A stretch of DNA of 64,000 nucleotides from Streptomyces tuirus (GTDB lineage Bacteria > Actinomycetota > Actinomycetes > Streptomycetales > Streptomycetaceae): contig NZ_AP023439.1 in assembly GCF_014701095.1 (NCBI RefSeq), positions 1,786,001 to 1,850,000 on the forward strand. The letters are read 5' to 3'. The translations under genes and the position numbers were made by a program. Below, in pieces: positions 39,920 through 50,989 of the stretch. Under the pieces are notes generated by a model. The model searched no databases. It had not been told where the DNA came from and worked only from the letters and a program-made list of their open reading frames with translations. How positions within the stretch are numbered: position 1 is the first letter of the stretch; each line of letters opens with the position of its first letter.

Positions 39920-40714
39920 TCAACTCCCTGATGACGCGGGCGCGGTGGGGACACTCACGTCGAAGTACCGCGCCCCGGGCGAGGCTTTCATCAGAGCGGT
40001 GAGTGTGCGGGCCTTCGCGGCGCCCTTCTCACTGCTCCCCCAGAGGACCGTGCGGCCGCCGCGCAACTCCAGCGAGATGTCGTCGTAGGAACGGACCTTG
40101 ACGGTCCGTGTCTCGTGCGCGACGGCGGCCGGAACCGCTCGGATGACGCCGACCGCGGCGCGCACCAGCCGGGGCTCGCCGAAGCGGCGCAGGCTCGCGG
40201 CGGCGGAGCTTGAGCGGGAGAGCGTCAATTCCAGCGCGGGGACCCCTTTCGGGGCTTCGGAAACCGTGGCGAAGCGGACACCGTCATCGTCCACTTCGAC
40301 GAACTTTCCGCCCTTTTGGACAATCAGAACCGGAGTCCGCTCAACCACTTTCAGGTCGATTCCGCGGGGCCAGGAACGGACCACGTCAACCGAGTCAATT
40401 CGGGGCAATTTCCGGCGCAGTCGCGTCTCGATCGCAGCGGTGTCGACGGAAATCAGCGGCTTCCCCAGCGGAACCTGGGCGGCCGCCTCGACCTGAGCCG
40501 GTGTCAGCACCCGGGTGCCGGACACCGAGACGTGCTCGGCGCGCAGCCAGTCGGAGCCGTAGAACAGCCAGACGGCCGGGATGCCGAGGAACACCAGGGC
40601 GAGGCCCAGGAGGACGATCGCGCGGAGCCTGGCACGCCTGGACCTCAGGCGGGGCGGCGGGCCGGACGACTCCTGCTGGCGTTCACCGCGCTCGGCGGTG
40701 GTCGATCCGGCCAC
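39920..40714 (-). CDS. ftsQ: FtsQ/DivIB, divisome protein
   Basis: 264 aa, bitopic. Basic cytoplasmic tail, one transmembrane helix (~32-52, IVLLGLALVFLGIPAVWLF), POTRA domain (~58-127: VSVSGTRVLTPAQVEAAAQV) and a beta domain. With FtsL (and DivIC) it bridges FtsZ and the septal synthase FtsI/FtsW. GTG start with GGGAG just upstream; 25 bp after murG. Confidence 0.94.
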   Translation of the reverse strand: MAGSTTAERGERQQESSGPPPRLRSRRARLRAIVLLGLALVFLGIPAVWLFYGSDWLRAEHVSVSGTRVLTPAQVEAAAQVPLGKPLISVDTAAIETRLRRKLPRIDSVDVVRSWPRGIDLKVVERTPVLIVQKGGKFVEVDDDGVRFATVSEAPKGVPALELTLSRSSSAAASLRRFGEPRLVRAAVGVIRAVPAAVAHETRTVKVRSYDDISLELRGGRTVLWGSSEKGAAKARTLTALMKASPGARYFDVSVPTAPASSGS

Positions 40715-40739
40715 GCTCCCTGCCTTCCGTCATACAGTC

Positions 40740-41837
40740 CTATCGGTGTGCACGACTGGCGGCGATCGCCTCGTACACCATGCCGACGAGCAGATCGTCG
40801 GCGTCCCGGCGGCCGAACTCGGCGGCGGCGCGGGACATCTGGTACAGCCGGTGCGGGTCGGCGAGCACGGGCAGGACGTTGTGCTGGACCCACTCGGGGG
40901 TCAGTTCCGCGTCGTCGACCAGCAGTCCGCCGCCGGCCTTGACCACCGGCTGGGCGTTGAGCCGCTGTTCGCCGTTGCCGATGGGCAGCGGGACGTAGGC
41001 GGCCGGGAGCCCGACGGCGGAGAGTTCGGCGACGGTCATCGCGCCCGCGCGGCAGAGCATCATGTCGGCCGCGGCGTACGCGAGGTCCATCCGGTCCAGG
41101 TAACTTACCGGGATGTAGGGGGGCATCCCCGGCATCTGGTGGACCTGCGGCAGTTCGTTCTTCGGGCCGACGGCGTGCAGGATCTGGATCCCGGCCTGCT
41201 GGAGCCAGGGGGCGACCTGCTGCACGACCTCGTTGAGGCGGCGGGCGCCCTGGGAGCCGCCGGTGACGAGCAGCGTGGGCAGGTTCGGGTCGAGCCCGAA
41301 CGCGGCCCGGGCCTCGGGGCGTACGGCGGCCCGGTCCAGGGTGGCGATGGAGCGGCGCAGCGGGATGCCGATGTAGCGGGCGCCCCGCAGCTTGCTGTCG
41401 GGCGTGGAGACGGCGACCTGGCTGGCGTAGCGCGAGCCGATCTTGTTGGCCAGGCCCGGGCGGGCGTTGGCCTCGTGGATGACGATCGGGACGCCCAGGC
41501 GCTTGGCCGCGAGGTAGCCGGGCAGGGCGACGTAGCCGCCGAAGCCGACCACGGCGTCCGCCTTGGTGCGCTCCAGGATCTGCTCGGTCGCCTTGATCGT
41601 GCCGCGCAGCCGGCCCGGGACGGTGATCAGCTCGGGGGTGGGCTTGCGCGGCAGCGGAACGGCGGGGATCAGCGCGAGTTCATACCCGCGCTCGGGTACG
41701 AGACGGGTCTCGAGGCCGCGCTCCGTGCCCAGGGCCGTGATGCCCACGCCCGGGTCCTGCCTGCGCAGGGCGTCCGCGAGGGCGAGCGCGGGCTCGATGT
41801 GGCCCGCGGTTCCTCCGCCGGCGAGTACGACATGCAC
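40740..41837 (-). CDS. murG: MurG, lipid II synthase
   Basis: 365-aa GT-B glycosyltransferase that adds GlcNAc from UDP-GlcNAc to lipid I, giving lipid II at the inner face of the membrane. Signatures: [20 protein letters not shown] at the N terminus, [14 protein letters not shown], and the C-terminal nucleotide-binding region [34 protein letters not shown] start; 6 bp after ftsW. Confidence 0.97.
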   Translation of the reverse strand: MHVVLAGGGTAGHIEPALALADALRRQDPGVGITALGTERGLETRLVPERGYELALIPAVPLPRKPTPELITVPGRLRGTIKATEQILERTKADAVVGFGGYVALPGYLAAKRLGVPIVIHEANARPGLANKIGSRYASQVAVSTPDSKLRGARYIGIPLRRSIATLDRAAVRPEARAAFGLDPNLPTLLVTGGSQGARRLNEVVQQVAPWLQQAGIQILHAVGPKNELPQVHQMPGMPPYIPVSYLDRMDLAYAAADMMLCRAGAMTVAELSAVGLPAAYVPLPIGNGEQRLNAQPVVKAGGGLLVDDAELTPEWVQHNVLPVLADPHRLYQMSRAAAEFGRRDADDLLVGMVYEAIAASRAHR

Positions 41838-41843
41838 CGAAAT

Positions 41844-43208
41844 TCACCGCTCTCCGGACGAACGCGCCGCCGAGGCACGCCGTCGCATCGTGTTCCATCT
41901 CCGGGGACTCCGACCGGAACCGGTTCCCCCGGCCCCCCGCTTTCTACCAAAGCGGGGTTGCCGCATCGCAAGCGCCATCCGCGCAGCGGGGTCCTCACGC
42001 GCGAAGGCGATCAGCAACCCGATGGCGAACATGGTCGGGAGCAGGGCGGATCCCCCGTAGGAGAACAGCGGGAGGGGGACGCCGGCGATCGGCAGCAGAC
42101 CGAGCACCGCACCGATGTTGATCACGGCCTGGGCCGTGATCCAGGTGGTCACACCTCCCGCGGCATACCTCACGAAGGGGTCCTCCGTGCGTCCGGCCAC
42201 GCGGATACCCGCATAGCCTAGAGCCGCGAAGAGGGCGAGTACCGACAGCGTCCCCGCCAGGCCCAGTTCCTCACCGGTGACGGCGAAGATGAAGTCGGTG
42301 TGCGCTTCGGGGAGTTGGCCCCATTTCTCCACACTCGCACCCAGCCCGGAACCGAAGATTCCGCCCGAGGCGAGGGCGTAGATCCCGTGCACGGCCTGCC
42401 AGCAGTCGACGGGCCCCGACTGGGGTTCGGTGGCGCCCAGGCACTGCAGCCGGGCCATGCGGTTGGGGCTGGTCTTGATGAGGATCAGGCCGAGGACGGC
42501 TGCGATCGACAGCACCCCGGCGAACAGCCGCGTGGGGGCGCCGGCCAGCCAGAGCAGGCCGAACAGGATGGCCGTGAGGATGATCGCGGTGCCCATGTCG
42601 CCGCCGATCATGATCAGACCGAGCAGCATGAAGGCCGCCGGGACCAGCGGCACGAGCATGTGCTTCCACTGGTTCAGCAGCTTCCTGTCCTGCTTGCGGG
42701 CGAGCAGGTCGGCGCCCCACAGCACGAGGGCGAGCTTGCCGAACTCGCTGGGCTGGATCTGGAAGGAGCCGCCGAGCGAGATCCAGTTCTGGTTGCCGTT
42801 GACCGACACCCCTATCCCCGGGACCTGCACCAGGATCATGAGGAAGACGGCGCCCGCGAGGATGGGGTAGGCGAGCGCCCGGTGCAGCTTCACCGGCATC
42901 CGCGAGGCCGCGAGCAGCAGGCCGGTGCCGATCCCCGCCGCGAGCAACTGCTTGCGGAAGAAGTACGAACCCGGCAGTGACATCTGCAGCGCGGTGATCT
43001 GGGAGGCCGAGTAGACCATCACCAGTCCCAGCACGGTGATCAGCAGACTGCCGCCGAGGATCAGGTAGTAGGCGGTCAGCGGCCGGTCCCAGCCCCTGCG
43101 TGCGCGGGTGTAGAGGCTCAGGACGCGGTTCTCACGCGCGAGCCGTGGCGCGACGGGGCGTTTGGGGGCGCGCGGGGTCGGGGGCCGTCCGGTGCGGCTG
43201 GTGGGCAT
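41844..43208 (-). CDS. ftsW: FtsW, septal peptidoglycan polymerase (SEDS family)
   Basis: 454 aa with about ten transmembrane segments. SEDS motifs: NQNWISLGGSFQIQPSEFGKLAL, GTAIILTAILFGLL and the C-terminal PIAGVPLPLFSYGGSALLP. The large loop between helices 7 and 8 contains AHTDFIFAVTGEELG, with the catalytic acidic residue region. The cytoplasmic N- and C-terminal tails are Arg/Pro-rich. Partner of FtsI. Confidence 0.96.
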   Translation of the reverse strand: MPTSRTGRPPTPRAPKRPVAPRLARENRVLSLYTRARRGWDRPLTAYYLILGGSLLITVLGLVMVYSASQITALQMSLPGSYFFRKQLLAAGIGTGLLLAASRMPVKLHRALAYPILAGAVFLMILVQVPGIGVSVNGNQNWISLGGSFQIQPSEFGKLALVLWGADLLARKQDRKLLNQWKHMLVPLVPAAFMLLGLIMIGGDMGTAIILTAILFGLLWLAGAPTRLFAGVLSIAAVLGLILIKTSPNRMARLQCLGATEPQSGPVDCWQAVHGIYALASGGIFGSGLGASVEKWGQLPEAHTDFIFAVTGEELGLAGTLSVLALFAALGYAGIRVAGRTEDPFVRYAAGGVTTWITAQAVINIGAVLGLLPIAGVPLPLFSYGGSALLPTMFAIGLLIAFAREDPAARMALAMRQPRFGRKRGAGGTGSGRSPRRWNTMRRRASAARSSGER

Positions 43209-43343
43209 CGCCGCTCACCCTGCCGTGCCGGAGGGAAGCGTTGCGCGGTGAACGCCCCCAGGCCGCTCGGGCACCAGCCACATCCGTGTCACGCGTCCCT
43301 CCCAGGTACGCCCGGCACCGCCGCCGGGCGAGGCGGACCCGGG

Positions 43344-44771
43344 TCAGCCGTCGGCGGAGCCGAGCTCACGAACGGCGTCCGCGAAAGCGTCCCCGCGCTT
43401 GTTGTAGTTGGCGAACATGTCCATGGAGGCACAGGCCGGGGCCAGCAGCACCGTGTCGCCCGCCTGAGCGAGTTTCCGCGCCTCCTGGACCGCCGCGCGC
43501 ATCGCCCCAGTGTCGGTCCGGTCGAGGTCGACGACGGGTACCTGCGGGGCGTGTCGCGCGAGGGCTTCCCGGATGAGCGCGCGGTCCGCGCCGATCAGCA
43601 CGGCCCCCCGCAGCCGCTTCGCCGACTTGGCGACCAGTTCGTCGAAGGTCGCGCCCTTCGCGAGGCCGCCCGCGATCCACACGATCGGCTCGTACGCCGC
43701 CAACGAGGCCTCCGCCGCATGCGTGTTGGTGGCCTTGGAGTCGTCGACGTAGGCGACCCCGTCCACGTCCGCCACGTGCGCGATGCGGTGGGCGTCCGGG
43801 GTGAACGCCCGCAGACCGTCCCGTACGGCCCTGGCGGGCACCCCGTAGGCGCGGGCGAGGGCCGCCGCGGCGAGGGCGTTGGCGATGTTGTGCGGGGCCG
43901 GCGGGTTGACGTCGCCGACCTCGGCGAGTTCCTGGGCGTTCTTGTGCCGGTCCTCGACGAAGGCGCGGTCGACCAGGAGGCCTTCCACGACGCCGAGTTG
44001 GGACGGGCCCGGGGTGCCGAGGGTGAAGCCGACGGCGCGGCAGCCCTCCTCGACGTCGGCCTCGCGGACCAGGTCCTCGGTGGCCTTGTCGGCGACGTTG
44101 TAGACGCAGGCGACCCGATTGCCCTCGTAGATACGGCCCTTGTCGGCCGCGTACGCCTCCATGGAGCCGTGCCAGTCGAGGTGGTCGGGGGCGAGGTTCA
44201 GCACCGCGGCCGAGTGGGCGCGCAGGGAGGGCGCCCAGTGCAGCTGGTAGCTGGAGAGCTCCACGGCGAGGACGTCGTAGCGCTCCTCGCCGAGGACCGC
44301 GTCCAGCAGGGAGACGCCGATGTTGCCGACGGCGGCGGTGCGCAGGCCCGCCGCCTTGAGGATCGAGGCGAGCATCTGGACGGTCGTCGTCTTGCCGTTG
44401 GTGCCCGTGACGGCGAGCCAGTCGGCGGCGTCGGGGCCGCGCAGGCGCCAGGCCAGTTCGACGTCGCCCCAGACCGGGACGCCCGCCCGCTCCGCCGCCG
44501 CGAACAGCGGCTTGTCCGGCTTCCAGCCGGGCGCGGTGACGATCAGCTCGGAGCCCTCGGGCAGGGTGTCGCCGTCGCCGAGGCGCACGGTGATGCCGAG
44601 CGCCTCCAGCTCGGCGGCCTGCGCCCGGGCGCGCTCGTCGGCGCCGTCGTTGACGACCGTGACGCTCGCGCCGAGGCCGTGCAGCACCTTGGCCGCCGGG
44701 ACGCCGGAGACGCCGAGCCCGGCGACGGTGACGTGCTTGCCCTGGAAGTCGAAGGGCTCCGAGGAGGTCAC
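43344..44771 (-). CDS. murD: MurD, UDP-MurNAc-L-Ala:D-Glu ligase
   Basis: 475-aa Mur ligase that adds D-glutamate to UDP-MurNAc-L-alanine. N-terminal Rossmann domain ([15 protein letters not shown]), ATP-binding loop [10 protein letters not shown], central domain with [13 protein letters not shown] and [15 protein letters not shown] start chosen because it overlaps the mraY stop (GTGA); an ATG 15 bases upstream (MGSGQ) is possible. Confidence 0.96.
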   Translation of the reverse strand: MTSSEPFDFQGKHVTVAGLGVSGVPAAKVLHGLGASVTVVNDGADERARAQAAELEALGITVRLGDGDTLPEGSELIVTAPGWKPDKPLFAAAERAGVPVWGDVELAWRLRGPDAADWLAVTGTNGKTTTVQMLASILKAAGLRTAAVGNIGVSLLDAVLGEERYDVLAVELSSYQLHWAPSLRAHSAAVLNLAPDHLDWHGSMEAYAADKGRIYEGNRVACVYNVADKATEDLVREADVEEGCRAVGFTLGTPGPSQLGVVEGLLVDRAFVEDRHKNAQELAEVGDVNPPAPHNIANALAAAALARAYGVPARAVRDGLRAFTPDAHRIAHVADVDGVAYVDDSKATNTHAAEASLAAYEPIVWIAGGLAKGATFDELVAKSAKRLRGAVLIGADRALIREALARHAPQVPVVDLDRTDTGAMRAAVQEARKLAQAGDTVLLAPACASMDMFANYNKRGDAFADAVRELGSADG

Positions 44772-45862
44772 TTGTCCGCTGCCCATCCCGCGTAGAAGAG
44801 GCCGAGTCCGACGATGACACAAATGCCCTGGATGATCCAGAAGCGGACCACGACGAGCACTTCGGACCAGCCCTTGAGTTCGAAGTGGTGCTGGAGTGGC
44901 GCCATCCGGAAGACGCGCTTTCCGGTGAGGCGGAAGGAGCCGACCTGGATCACCACGGACATGGTGATGAGGACGAAGAGGCCGCCGAGGATGGCCATCA
45001 GCAGCTCGGTGCGCGAGCAGATCGCGAGGCCGGCGAGCACACCGCCGAGCGCGAGCGAACCGGTGTCACCCATGAAGATCTTGGCCGGCGAGGTGTTCCA
45101 CCACAGGAAGCCGAGACAGGCGCCCATCAGCGCGGAGGCCACCACCGCGAGGTCGAGGGGGTCGCGCACCTCGTAGCACGCGCCCGGGTTGGTCAGCGTC
45201 TGCGCGTTGGCGCAGGACTCCTGGAACTGCCAGACGCCGATGAAGGTGTAGGCGCCGAAGACGAGTACCGAGGCACCGGTCGCCAGTCCGTCCAGACCGT
45301 CGGTCAGGTTCACGCCGTTCGACATCGCGAGGATCATGAACAGCGCCCAGACCACGAACAGCACGGGGCCGATCGTCCAGCCGAAGTCCGTGATGAACGA
45401 CAGCTTCGTGGAGGCCGGGGTGTTGCCGCGGTTGTCCGCGAACTGCAGGGACAGCACCGCGAAGGCGATGCCGACGATCAGCTGGCCGGCCATCTTCGCC
45501 TTGGCGCGCAGGCCGAGCGAACGCCGCTTGACGATCTTGATGTAGTCGTCGAGGAAGCCGACCAGGCCCATGCCGACCATCAGGCCGAGCACCAGCAGGC
45601 CCGAGAAGGTCGGCGCCGCGTCGACGTCCGGGTCCAGATAGCCCGTGATCACCTTGGCCAGGAAGTAGGCGGCGACCGTCGCCAGGATGAAGGCGATACC
45701 GCCCATGGTGGGCGTACCGCGCTTGCTGGCGTGCTCGCGCGGGCCGTCGTCGCGGATGTACTGGCCGTAGCCCTTGCGCGCGAGGAGCTTGATCAGCAGC
45801 GGGGTGCCGACCAGCGTGAGAAAGAGACCAATGACTCCTGCGAACAGGATCTGCTTCATCAT
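44768..45862 (-). CDS. mraY: MraY, phospho-MurNAc-pentapeptide translocase
   Basis: 364 aa, ten transmembrane segments. Transfers phospho-MurNAc-pentapeptide to undecaprenyl phosphate, giving lipid I. Catalytic motifs: [16 protein letters not shown] with the DD pair, [10 protein letters not shown] and the HHH-type motif [16 protein letters not shown] overlapping the murF stop (ATGA). Confidence 0.97.
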   Translation of the reverse strand: MMKQILFAGVIGLFLTLVGTPLLIKLLARKGYGQYIRDDGPREHASKRGTPTMGGIAFILATVAAYFLAKVITGYLDPDVDAAPTFSGLLVLGLMVGMGLVGFLDDYIKIVKRRSLGLRAKAKMAGQLIVGIAFAVLSLQFADNRGNTPASTKLSFITDFGWTIGPVLFVVWALFMILAMSNGVNLTDGLDGLATGASVLVFGAYTFIGVWQFQESCANAQTLTNPGACYEVRDPLDLAVVASALMGACLGFLWWNTSPAKIFMGDTGSLALGGVLAGLAICSRTELLMAILGGLFVLITMSVVIQVGSFRLTGKRVFRMAPLQHHFELKGWSEVLVVVRFWIIQGICVIVGLGLFYAGWAADK

Positions 45863-47265
45863 CGGGCGGAAACCTCACCCTCGGCACCGGACTCGACGAG
45901 CGCCTGCGCCACGCTCTCGAGACCGACCGAACGGGACGCCTTCACGAGCACGACGTCCCCCGGGCGCAACTCGCTGCGCAACAGGTCGACCGCCGCCTGT
46001 GCGTCGGACACGTGCACCGACTCCTCACCCCACGAACCCTCGTTATATGCGCCCAGTTGCAGCCAGGCGGCTTCCCTGCCGCCGACCGCGACGAGCTTGC
46101 TGACGTTGAGCCGGACGGCGAGCCGTCCGACCGCGTCGTGCTCGGCGAGAGCCTCGTCCCCGAGCTCGGCCATCTTGCCGAGCACCGCCCACGTACGACG
46201 TCCCTTGCCCATGGCCGCCAGCGCGCGCAGCGCGGCCTTCATGGACTCGGGATTCGCGTTGTAGGCGTCGTTGACGACCGTCACGCCGTCCGGGCGCTCG
46301 GTGACCTCCATCCGCCAGCGGGAGAGGGAGCCCGCCTCGGAGAGCGCCACGGCGATCTCGTCAGCGGACATGCCCAACTCGTGGGCGACGGCGGCCGCGG
46401 CGAGCGCGTTCGACACGTGGTGCTCACCGTACAGGCGCATGGTCACATCGCTTGCACCGGAGGGTGTGTGAAGCCTGAACGAAGGCTGTCCGGTGTCCGT
46501 GAGTCGCACGTTCTCGGCAGAGACGTCCGCTTCGCCGGACTCACCGAAAAAGATCACCTTCGCCTTCGTACGGGAGGCCATGGCCCGGACATAGGGGTCG
46601 TCCGCGTTGAGCACGGCCGTCCCCTCCTCGGGAAGGGACTCGACGAGTTCCCCCTTGGCCTGGGCGATCTGCTCACGGCCGCCGAACTCGCCGATGTGGG
46701 CGGACCCGACGTTGAGCACCAGGCCGATCTTCGGAGGGGTCAGTTCCGTGAGGTAGCTGATGTGCCCGATCCCCCGGGCGCCCATCTCCAGGACGAGGAA
46801 CCTGGTCTCCTCGGTCGCGCTGAGCGCGGTCAGCGGCAGCCCGATCTCGTTGTTGAGGGAGCCGGGCGTGAACACCGTCGGCGCCTTGCGCTGGAGCACC
46901 TGCGCGATGAGGTCCTTGGTGCTGGTCTTGCCCGCCGAGCCGGTGAGGGCGACGAGGGTGGCGCCGAGGCGGGCCACGACGTGCCGGGCGAGGGCGCCGA
47001 GGGCGGTCTGGACGTCGTCCACGACGATGGCGGGCACGCCGACCGGACGGGTGCCGAGCACGGCCACCGCCCCGGCCTCGACGACCGCCGCCGCGAAGTC
47101 GTGGCCGTCCACGCGCTCCCCGGCGAAAGCGACGAACAGGCTGCCCGGCCCCGCCTCGCGGGAGTCCCGGACGACCGGGCCGGTGACCTGGACGGACGGA
47201 TCCGGTATGTCGTGCGTCTGCCCGCCGACGACTTCTGCGATCTCGGCGAGGGAGAGGGCGATCAC
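45859..47265 (-). CDS. murF: MurF, UDP-MurNAc-tripeptide:D-Ala-D-Ala ligase
   Basis: 468 aa. Adds D-Ala-D-Ala to complete the pentapeptide. N-terminal domain ([29 protein letters not shown]), ATP loop [12 protein letters not shown], then [19 protein letters not shown] and [14 protein letters not shown] start with GGGGA seven bases upstream; the longer open frame upstream overlaps murE and was rejected. Confidence 0.96.
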   Translation of the reverse strand: MIALSLAEIAEVVGGQTHDIPDPSVQVTGPVVRDSREAGPGSLFVAFAGERVDGHDFAAAVVEAGAVAVLGTRPVGVPAIVVDDVQTALGALARHVVARLGATLVALTGSAGKTSTKDLIAQVLQRKAPTVFTPGSLNNEIGLPLTALSATEETRFLVLEMGARGIGHISYLTELTPPKIGLVLNVGSAHIGEFGGREQIAQAKGELVESLPEEGTAVLNADDPYVRAMASRTKAKVIFFGESGEADVSAENVRLTDTGQPSFRLHTPSGASDVTMRLYGEHHVSNALAAAAVAHELGMSADEIAVALSEAGSLSRWRMEVTERPDGVTVVNDAYNANPESMKAALRALAAMGKGRRTWAVLGKMAELGDEALAEHDAVGRLAVRLNVSKLVAVGGREAAWLQLGAYNEGSWGEESVHVSDAQAAVDLLRSELRPGDVVLVKASRSVGLESVAQALVESGAEGEVSAR

Positions 47266-47293
47266 AAGTTCATCCCCTGGGTCTTCTGGATTT

Positions 47294-48949
47294 TCATCCC
47301 TGGGTCTTCTGGATGGCTTCGCGCAGCACCTGGCGGTCGTCGAAGGGACGGACCACCCCGGCGATGTCCTGGCCCTGCTCGTGGCCCTTGCCCGCGACCA
47401 GCACGGTGTCGCCCGGCTGGGCACGGGCGACGGCTGCGGCGATCGCGGCGGCCCGGTCCTCGAAGACCTGGACCTCGCCGCGCTCGTGCGCGGGCACGGA
47501 CGCCGCGCCCTGGAGCATCGTGGCGAGGATCGCGAGGGGGTCTTCGCCCCGGGGGTTGTCGGAGGTCAGCACGGCGGTGTCGGCGAGCCGGGCCGCCGCG
47601 GCGCCCATGGGCTCGCGCTTGGTCCGGTCCCGGTCGCCGCCGCAGCCGAGGACGATGTGCAGGCTGCCCTCGGTGACCTTGCGCAGCGCGCGCAGCACGG
47701 ACTCGACGGCGTCGGTCTTGTGGGCGTAGTCCACGACCGCGAGGTAGGGCTGCCCGGCGTCCACGCGCTCCAGGCGCCCCGGGACACCGGGGACGGCGGC
47801 GACGCCGTCGGCGGCGGCCTGCGGGTCGAGGCCGGCGACGGCGAGGGCGACGATCGCGGCCAGGGTGTTGGCCACGTTGAAGGGTCCGGGCAGCGGCGAC
47901 TTGGCGCTGATCCGCTCCCCCTTGGGACCGACGACGGTGAACGTCGAGTCCAGCCGGCCGACCTCGACGTCCTCGGCGCGCCAGTCGGCGTCGGGGTGGC
48001 CCTCGGCGGAGTAGGTGACGACCGGGACGGTGGCCTCCTTCGCCAGCCTGCGGCCGTACTCGTCGTCGACGTTGACCACGCCGAGTTTGCCCCGTTTCGG
48101 GGTGAACAGCTGCGCCTTTGCCCGGAAGTAGTCCTCCATGTCGGAGTGGAACTCCATGTGTTCCGGGCTGAGGTTGGTGAAGACGCCGATGTCGAAGACA
48201 CAGCCGTCGACCCGGCCGAGGACCAGGGCGTGGCTGGAGACCTCCATGGCGACCGCGTCGACGCCGCGCTCGCGCATGACGGCGAACAGGGCCTGGAGGT
48301 CGGTGGCCTCGGGGGTGGTGCGCTCGGACTTGATGCGCTCGTCGCCGATGCGCATCTCGACCGTGCCGATCAGGCCGGTGGACCGAACCGTCTTCAGGCC
48401 GCCCTCGACCAGGTAGGCCGTGGTGGTCTTGCCGGAGGTGCCGGTGATGCCGATCTGGAGCAGGTCCCGGCCGGGGTGGCCGTAGATCGTGGCGGCCAGC
48501 TCGCCCATCCGCCCGCGCGGGTCGTCGACGACCAGGACGGGCAGCCCGGACGCCGCGGCGCGCTCGGCCCCGGTCGGGTCGGTCAGCACGGCGGCGGCAC
48601 CGAGGCCCGCGGCCTGGTTGACGAAGTCGGCGCCGTGCAGCCGGGCCCCCGGCAGGGCGGCGTACAGGTCGCCGGGGCGCACCGCCCGCGAGTCGTGGGT
48701 GATGCCGGTGACCTCGGCGGCGTGCTGCGGTGTGGAAGCACCCAGCTGATCGGCGAGTTCCGCGAGGGGTGTGGCGGAGACCTGCACCGGCCTGGGCGGC
48801 CCGGGGTATGTCACGGGATGCCCCTTCTGGGTGGTTTGGGACTGATCAGCGTGTGGCACGGCGGTGAGCGTACCGGGCGTACCCGCCTCCGGGCGAAGTG
48901 AGGGGCCGGGGCTGCTCTGGTTGCCGGGCTCGGGGGTGATCGTAGTCAC
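47294..48949 (-). CDS. murE: MurE, UDP-MurNAc-L-Ala-D-Glu:diaminopimelate ligase
   Basis: 551 aa as drawn. Ligates diaminopimelate: the DNPR motif in TSDNPRGEDP is the signature of DAP- rather than lysine-adding enzymes. ATP loop ITGTSGKTTT, carbamylated-lysine region, and YAHKTDAVESVL. The start is not certain: the GTG at 48949 gives a disordered 45-residue lead (TTITPEPGNQ) with a weak ribosome-binding site, whereas a GTG at 48814 (VTYPGPPRPVQ) has AAGGGG nine bases upstream and gives 506 aa, the usual length. Confidence 0.95.
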   Translation of the reverse strand: MTTITPEPGNQSSPGPSLRPEAGTPGTLTAVPHADQSQTTQKGHPVTYPGPPRPVQVSATPLAELADQLGASTPQHAAEVTGITHDSRAVRPGDLYAALPGARLHGADFVNQAAGLGAAAVLTDPTGAERAAASGLPVLVVDDPRGRMGELAATIYGHPGRDLLQIGITGTSGKTTTAYLVEGGLKTVRSTGLIGTVEMRIGDERIKSERTTPEATDLQALFAVMRERGVDAVAMEVSSHALVLGRVDGCVFDIGVFTNLSPEHMEFHSDMEDYFRAKAQLFTPKRGKLGVVNVDDEYGRRLAKEATVPVVTYSAEGHPDADWRAEDVEVGRLDSTFTVVGPKGERISAKSPLPGPFNVANTLAAIVALAVAGLDPQAAADGVAAVPGVPGRLERVDAGQPYLAVVDYAHKTDAVESVLRALRKVTEGSLHIVLGCGGDRDRTKREPMGAAAARLADTAVLTSDNPRGEDPLAILATMLQGAASVPAHERGEVQVFEDRAAAIAAAVARAQPGDTVLVAGKGHEQGQDIAGVVRPFDDRQVLREAIQKTQG

Positions 48950-49021
48950 GGAGGCGGTCCTGGTGGCTCGGTGGGGCTGGGTGCTGATCAGGGCGGTCGG
49001 CGCCGGTCACTGCCGGGCCGG

Positions 49022-50989
49022 TCACTGCTGGAAGGAGACGGGCAGCTTCGCGGGCTTGGCGCCGGTCGGGGGGACCTGGAGGGACTTCAGTGCGAACTCC
49101 ATGACCTTCTTGTAGACGGGTCCGCAGATCTGGCCGCCGAAGTAGCTGCCCCGGGTGGCGTTCTGGATGGCGCAGTAGACGGTGACGCGGGGCTTGTCGG
49201 CGGGTGCGAACCCGGCGAACGACGAGGTGTAGCCGTGATACTTCCCGGTGGCCGGATCCACACGGTTGGCGGTACCCGTCTTGCCCGCGACGCGGTAGCC
49301 GGGGATGCGCGCCTTGGTGCCGGTGCCCTCCTCGTCGTCCACGACGGACTCCAGCATCTGGGCGAGGGTCTTCGCCGTCTTCGCGTCCACGACCCGGTTC
49401 TTCTCGGGCTCCGGGGCGGGTGTGAAGCGCCCGTCGGGGCCCTTGGTGCCGCGCACGAGGGTGGGCTCGATGCGCACCCCGCCGTTGGCGATGGTCGAGT
49501 ACACCGAGGCCGCCTGCATGGCGTTGATGGAGACGCCCTGGCCGAAAGGGATCGTGTACTGCTGCGAGGTCGACCACTTGTCGGGCGGGGCGAGGATGCC
49601 CTTGGTCTCGCCGGGGAAGCCGAGCCCGGTGTGGCTGCCGAGGCCGAACGCGCGCAGGTAGCCGTAGAGGACCTTGTTGGCCTGGGCCTGGGTCTTCCCG
49701 AGCTGCCCGGTGGCGAGGATGGTGCCGATGTTGCTGGACTTGGCCAGGACGCCGTTGAGCGTCAGGTACCAGGTCGGGTGGTCGATGTCGTCCTTGAAGA
49801 GCCGGTCCCCGCGGTGCAGCCGGTTGGGCACGACCACGTGGGTCCCGGGGGTGGCGGCGTTCTCCTGGAGGACGGCCGCCATCGACATGACCTTGGCGGT
49901 GGAGCCGGGCTCGAAGGCGTCCTGGAGGGCGGCGTTGCCGAGGGCGGCCGGGTCGGCGTCGGACAGGTCGTTCGGGTCGAAGCCGGGCGAGTTGGCCATG
50001 GCCAGGATCTGCCCGGTTCGGGTGTCCTGGACGATGACGTAGCCGCGGTCGGCCGCCGACTCCTTCACCTGGTCGCTGATGGCGTTCTGGGCGGCCCACT
50101 GGATGTCGCGGTCGATGGTGAGCTCGACGTCGCTGCCGGGGACGGCGGGGGTCTCGGTGGATCCCGCGGTGGGCACGAGGCGGCCGCCGGACTGGGCGTA
50201 GCGGATCTTGCCGTCCTTGCCGGCGAGCTGCTTGTCCAGCTGCAGTTCGATGCCGCCGCCGGGCTTGCCCTCGCCGTTGACCCAGCCCAGTATCCCGGCG
50301 GCCAGGTCGCCGCCCGGGTACACGCGCTTGCTGGTGGCCACGGAGAAGACGCCCGAGAGGACGTTGGGCGTGGTCTTGTCCGCCTCCGCCTTCTTGGCGA
50401 GCGCCGACTTGAGGTCCTTGATCTGCTTCCAGACCTGCGGGGTCTGGCGGGAGGCCAGTTTCACGTAGCGCAGGGCCTTGTTCTCCGGCCGCAGCTTCTT
50501 GACCAGGTCCTCCTGCTCCTGGCCGAGGATCGGCGCGAGGAGTGCGGCCGCCTGCTCGGGCCCGTCCCCGATCTTCAGCATGCCGGGGGCGAACATCGTG
50601 GGGTCGGCGGTGATGTCGTAGGCGTCCTCGCTGGTCGCGAGGGCCACGCCGGACCGGTCGGTGATCTCGCCCCGGTCCGCGGCCAGCACCTGCCCCACGT
50701 ACCGGTTCTGCTCGGCCTTGGCGGCGTACGTGCTCGCGTCGACGGCCTGCACCTGGAAGAGCCGCACGACGAAGGCGGTCAGGACCAGGGTCAGCGCGAG
50801 TGCGACCAGGCGCAGGCGGGGGCGGGGGCTGCCGAGCCGCAGCGGCTTGGGCGCCGCCGGACGGGCCTGCCCCGGCCGCCGGGCCGGGCGGGCAGCGGGG
50901 CCGGGACGGCGCCGTGCGTCGGGGCGGGCGGGCCTGGCGGGGCCGGGCACACGGCGACGTGGCGGTTCCCTGTCGGACACTTCCGTCAC
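49022..50989 (-). CDS. ftsI: FtsI/PBP2-type septal transpeptidase
   Basis: 655-aa class B penicillin-binding protein that crosslinks septal peptidoglycan. Very basic cytoplasmic tail, one transmembrane helix (~60-80, LVALALTLVLTAFVVRLFQV), dimerisation domain, then the transpeptidase with SxxK in GSTAKVMSM, SxN in KSSNIG, and KTG in VAGKTGTAN. The GTG start overlaps the ftsL stop (GTGA). Confidence 0.96.
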   Translation of the reverse strand: MTEVSDREPPRRRVPGPARPARPDARRRPGPAARPARRPGQARPAAPKPLRLGSPRPRLRLVALALTLVLTAFVVRLFQVQAVDASTYAAKAEQNRYVGQVLAADRGEITDRSGVALATSEDAYDITADPTMFAPGMLKIGDGPEQAAALLAPILGQEQEDLVKKLRPENKALRYVKLASRQTPQVWKQIKDLKSALAKKAEADKTTPNVLSGVFSVATSKRVYPGGDLAAGILGWVNGEGKPGGGIELQLDKQLAGKDGKIRYAQSGGRLVPTAGSTETPAVPGSDVELTIDRDIQWAAQNAISDQVKESAADRGYVIVQDTRTGQILAMANSPGFDPNDLSDADPAALGNAALQDAFEPGSTAKVMSMAAVLQENAATPGTHVVVPNRLHRGDRLFKDDIDHPTWYLTLNGVLAKSSNIGTILATGQLGKTQAQANKVLYGYLRAFGLGSHTGLGFPGETKGILAPPDKWSTSQQYTIPFGQGVSINAMQAASVYSTIANGGVRIEPTLVRGTKGPDGRFTPAPEPEKNRVVDAKTAKTLAQMLESVVDDEEGTGTKARIPGYRVAGKTGTANRVDPATGKYHGYTSSFAGFAPADKPRVTVYCAIQNATRGSYFGGQICGPVYKKVMEFALKSLQVPPTGAKPAKLPVSFQQ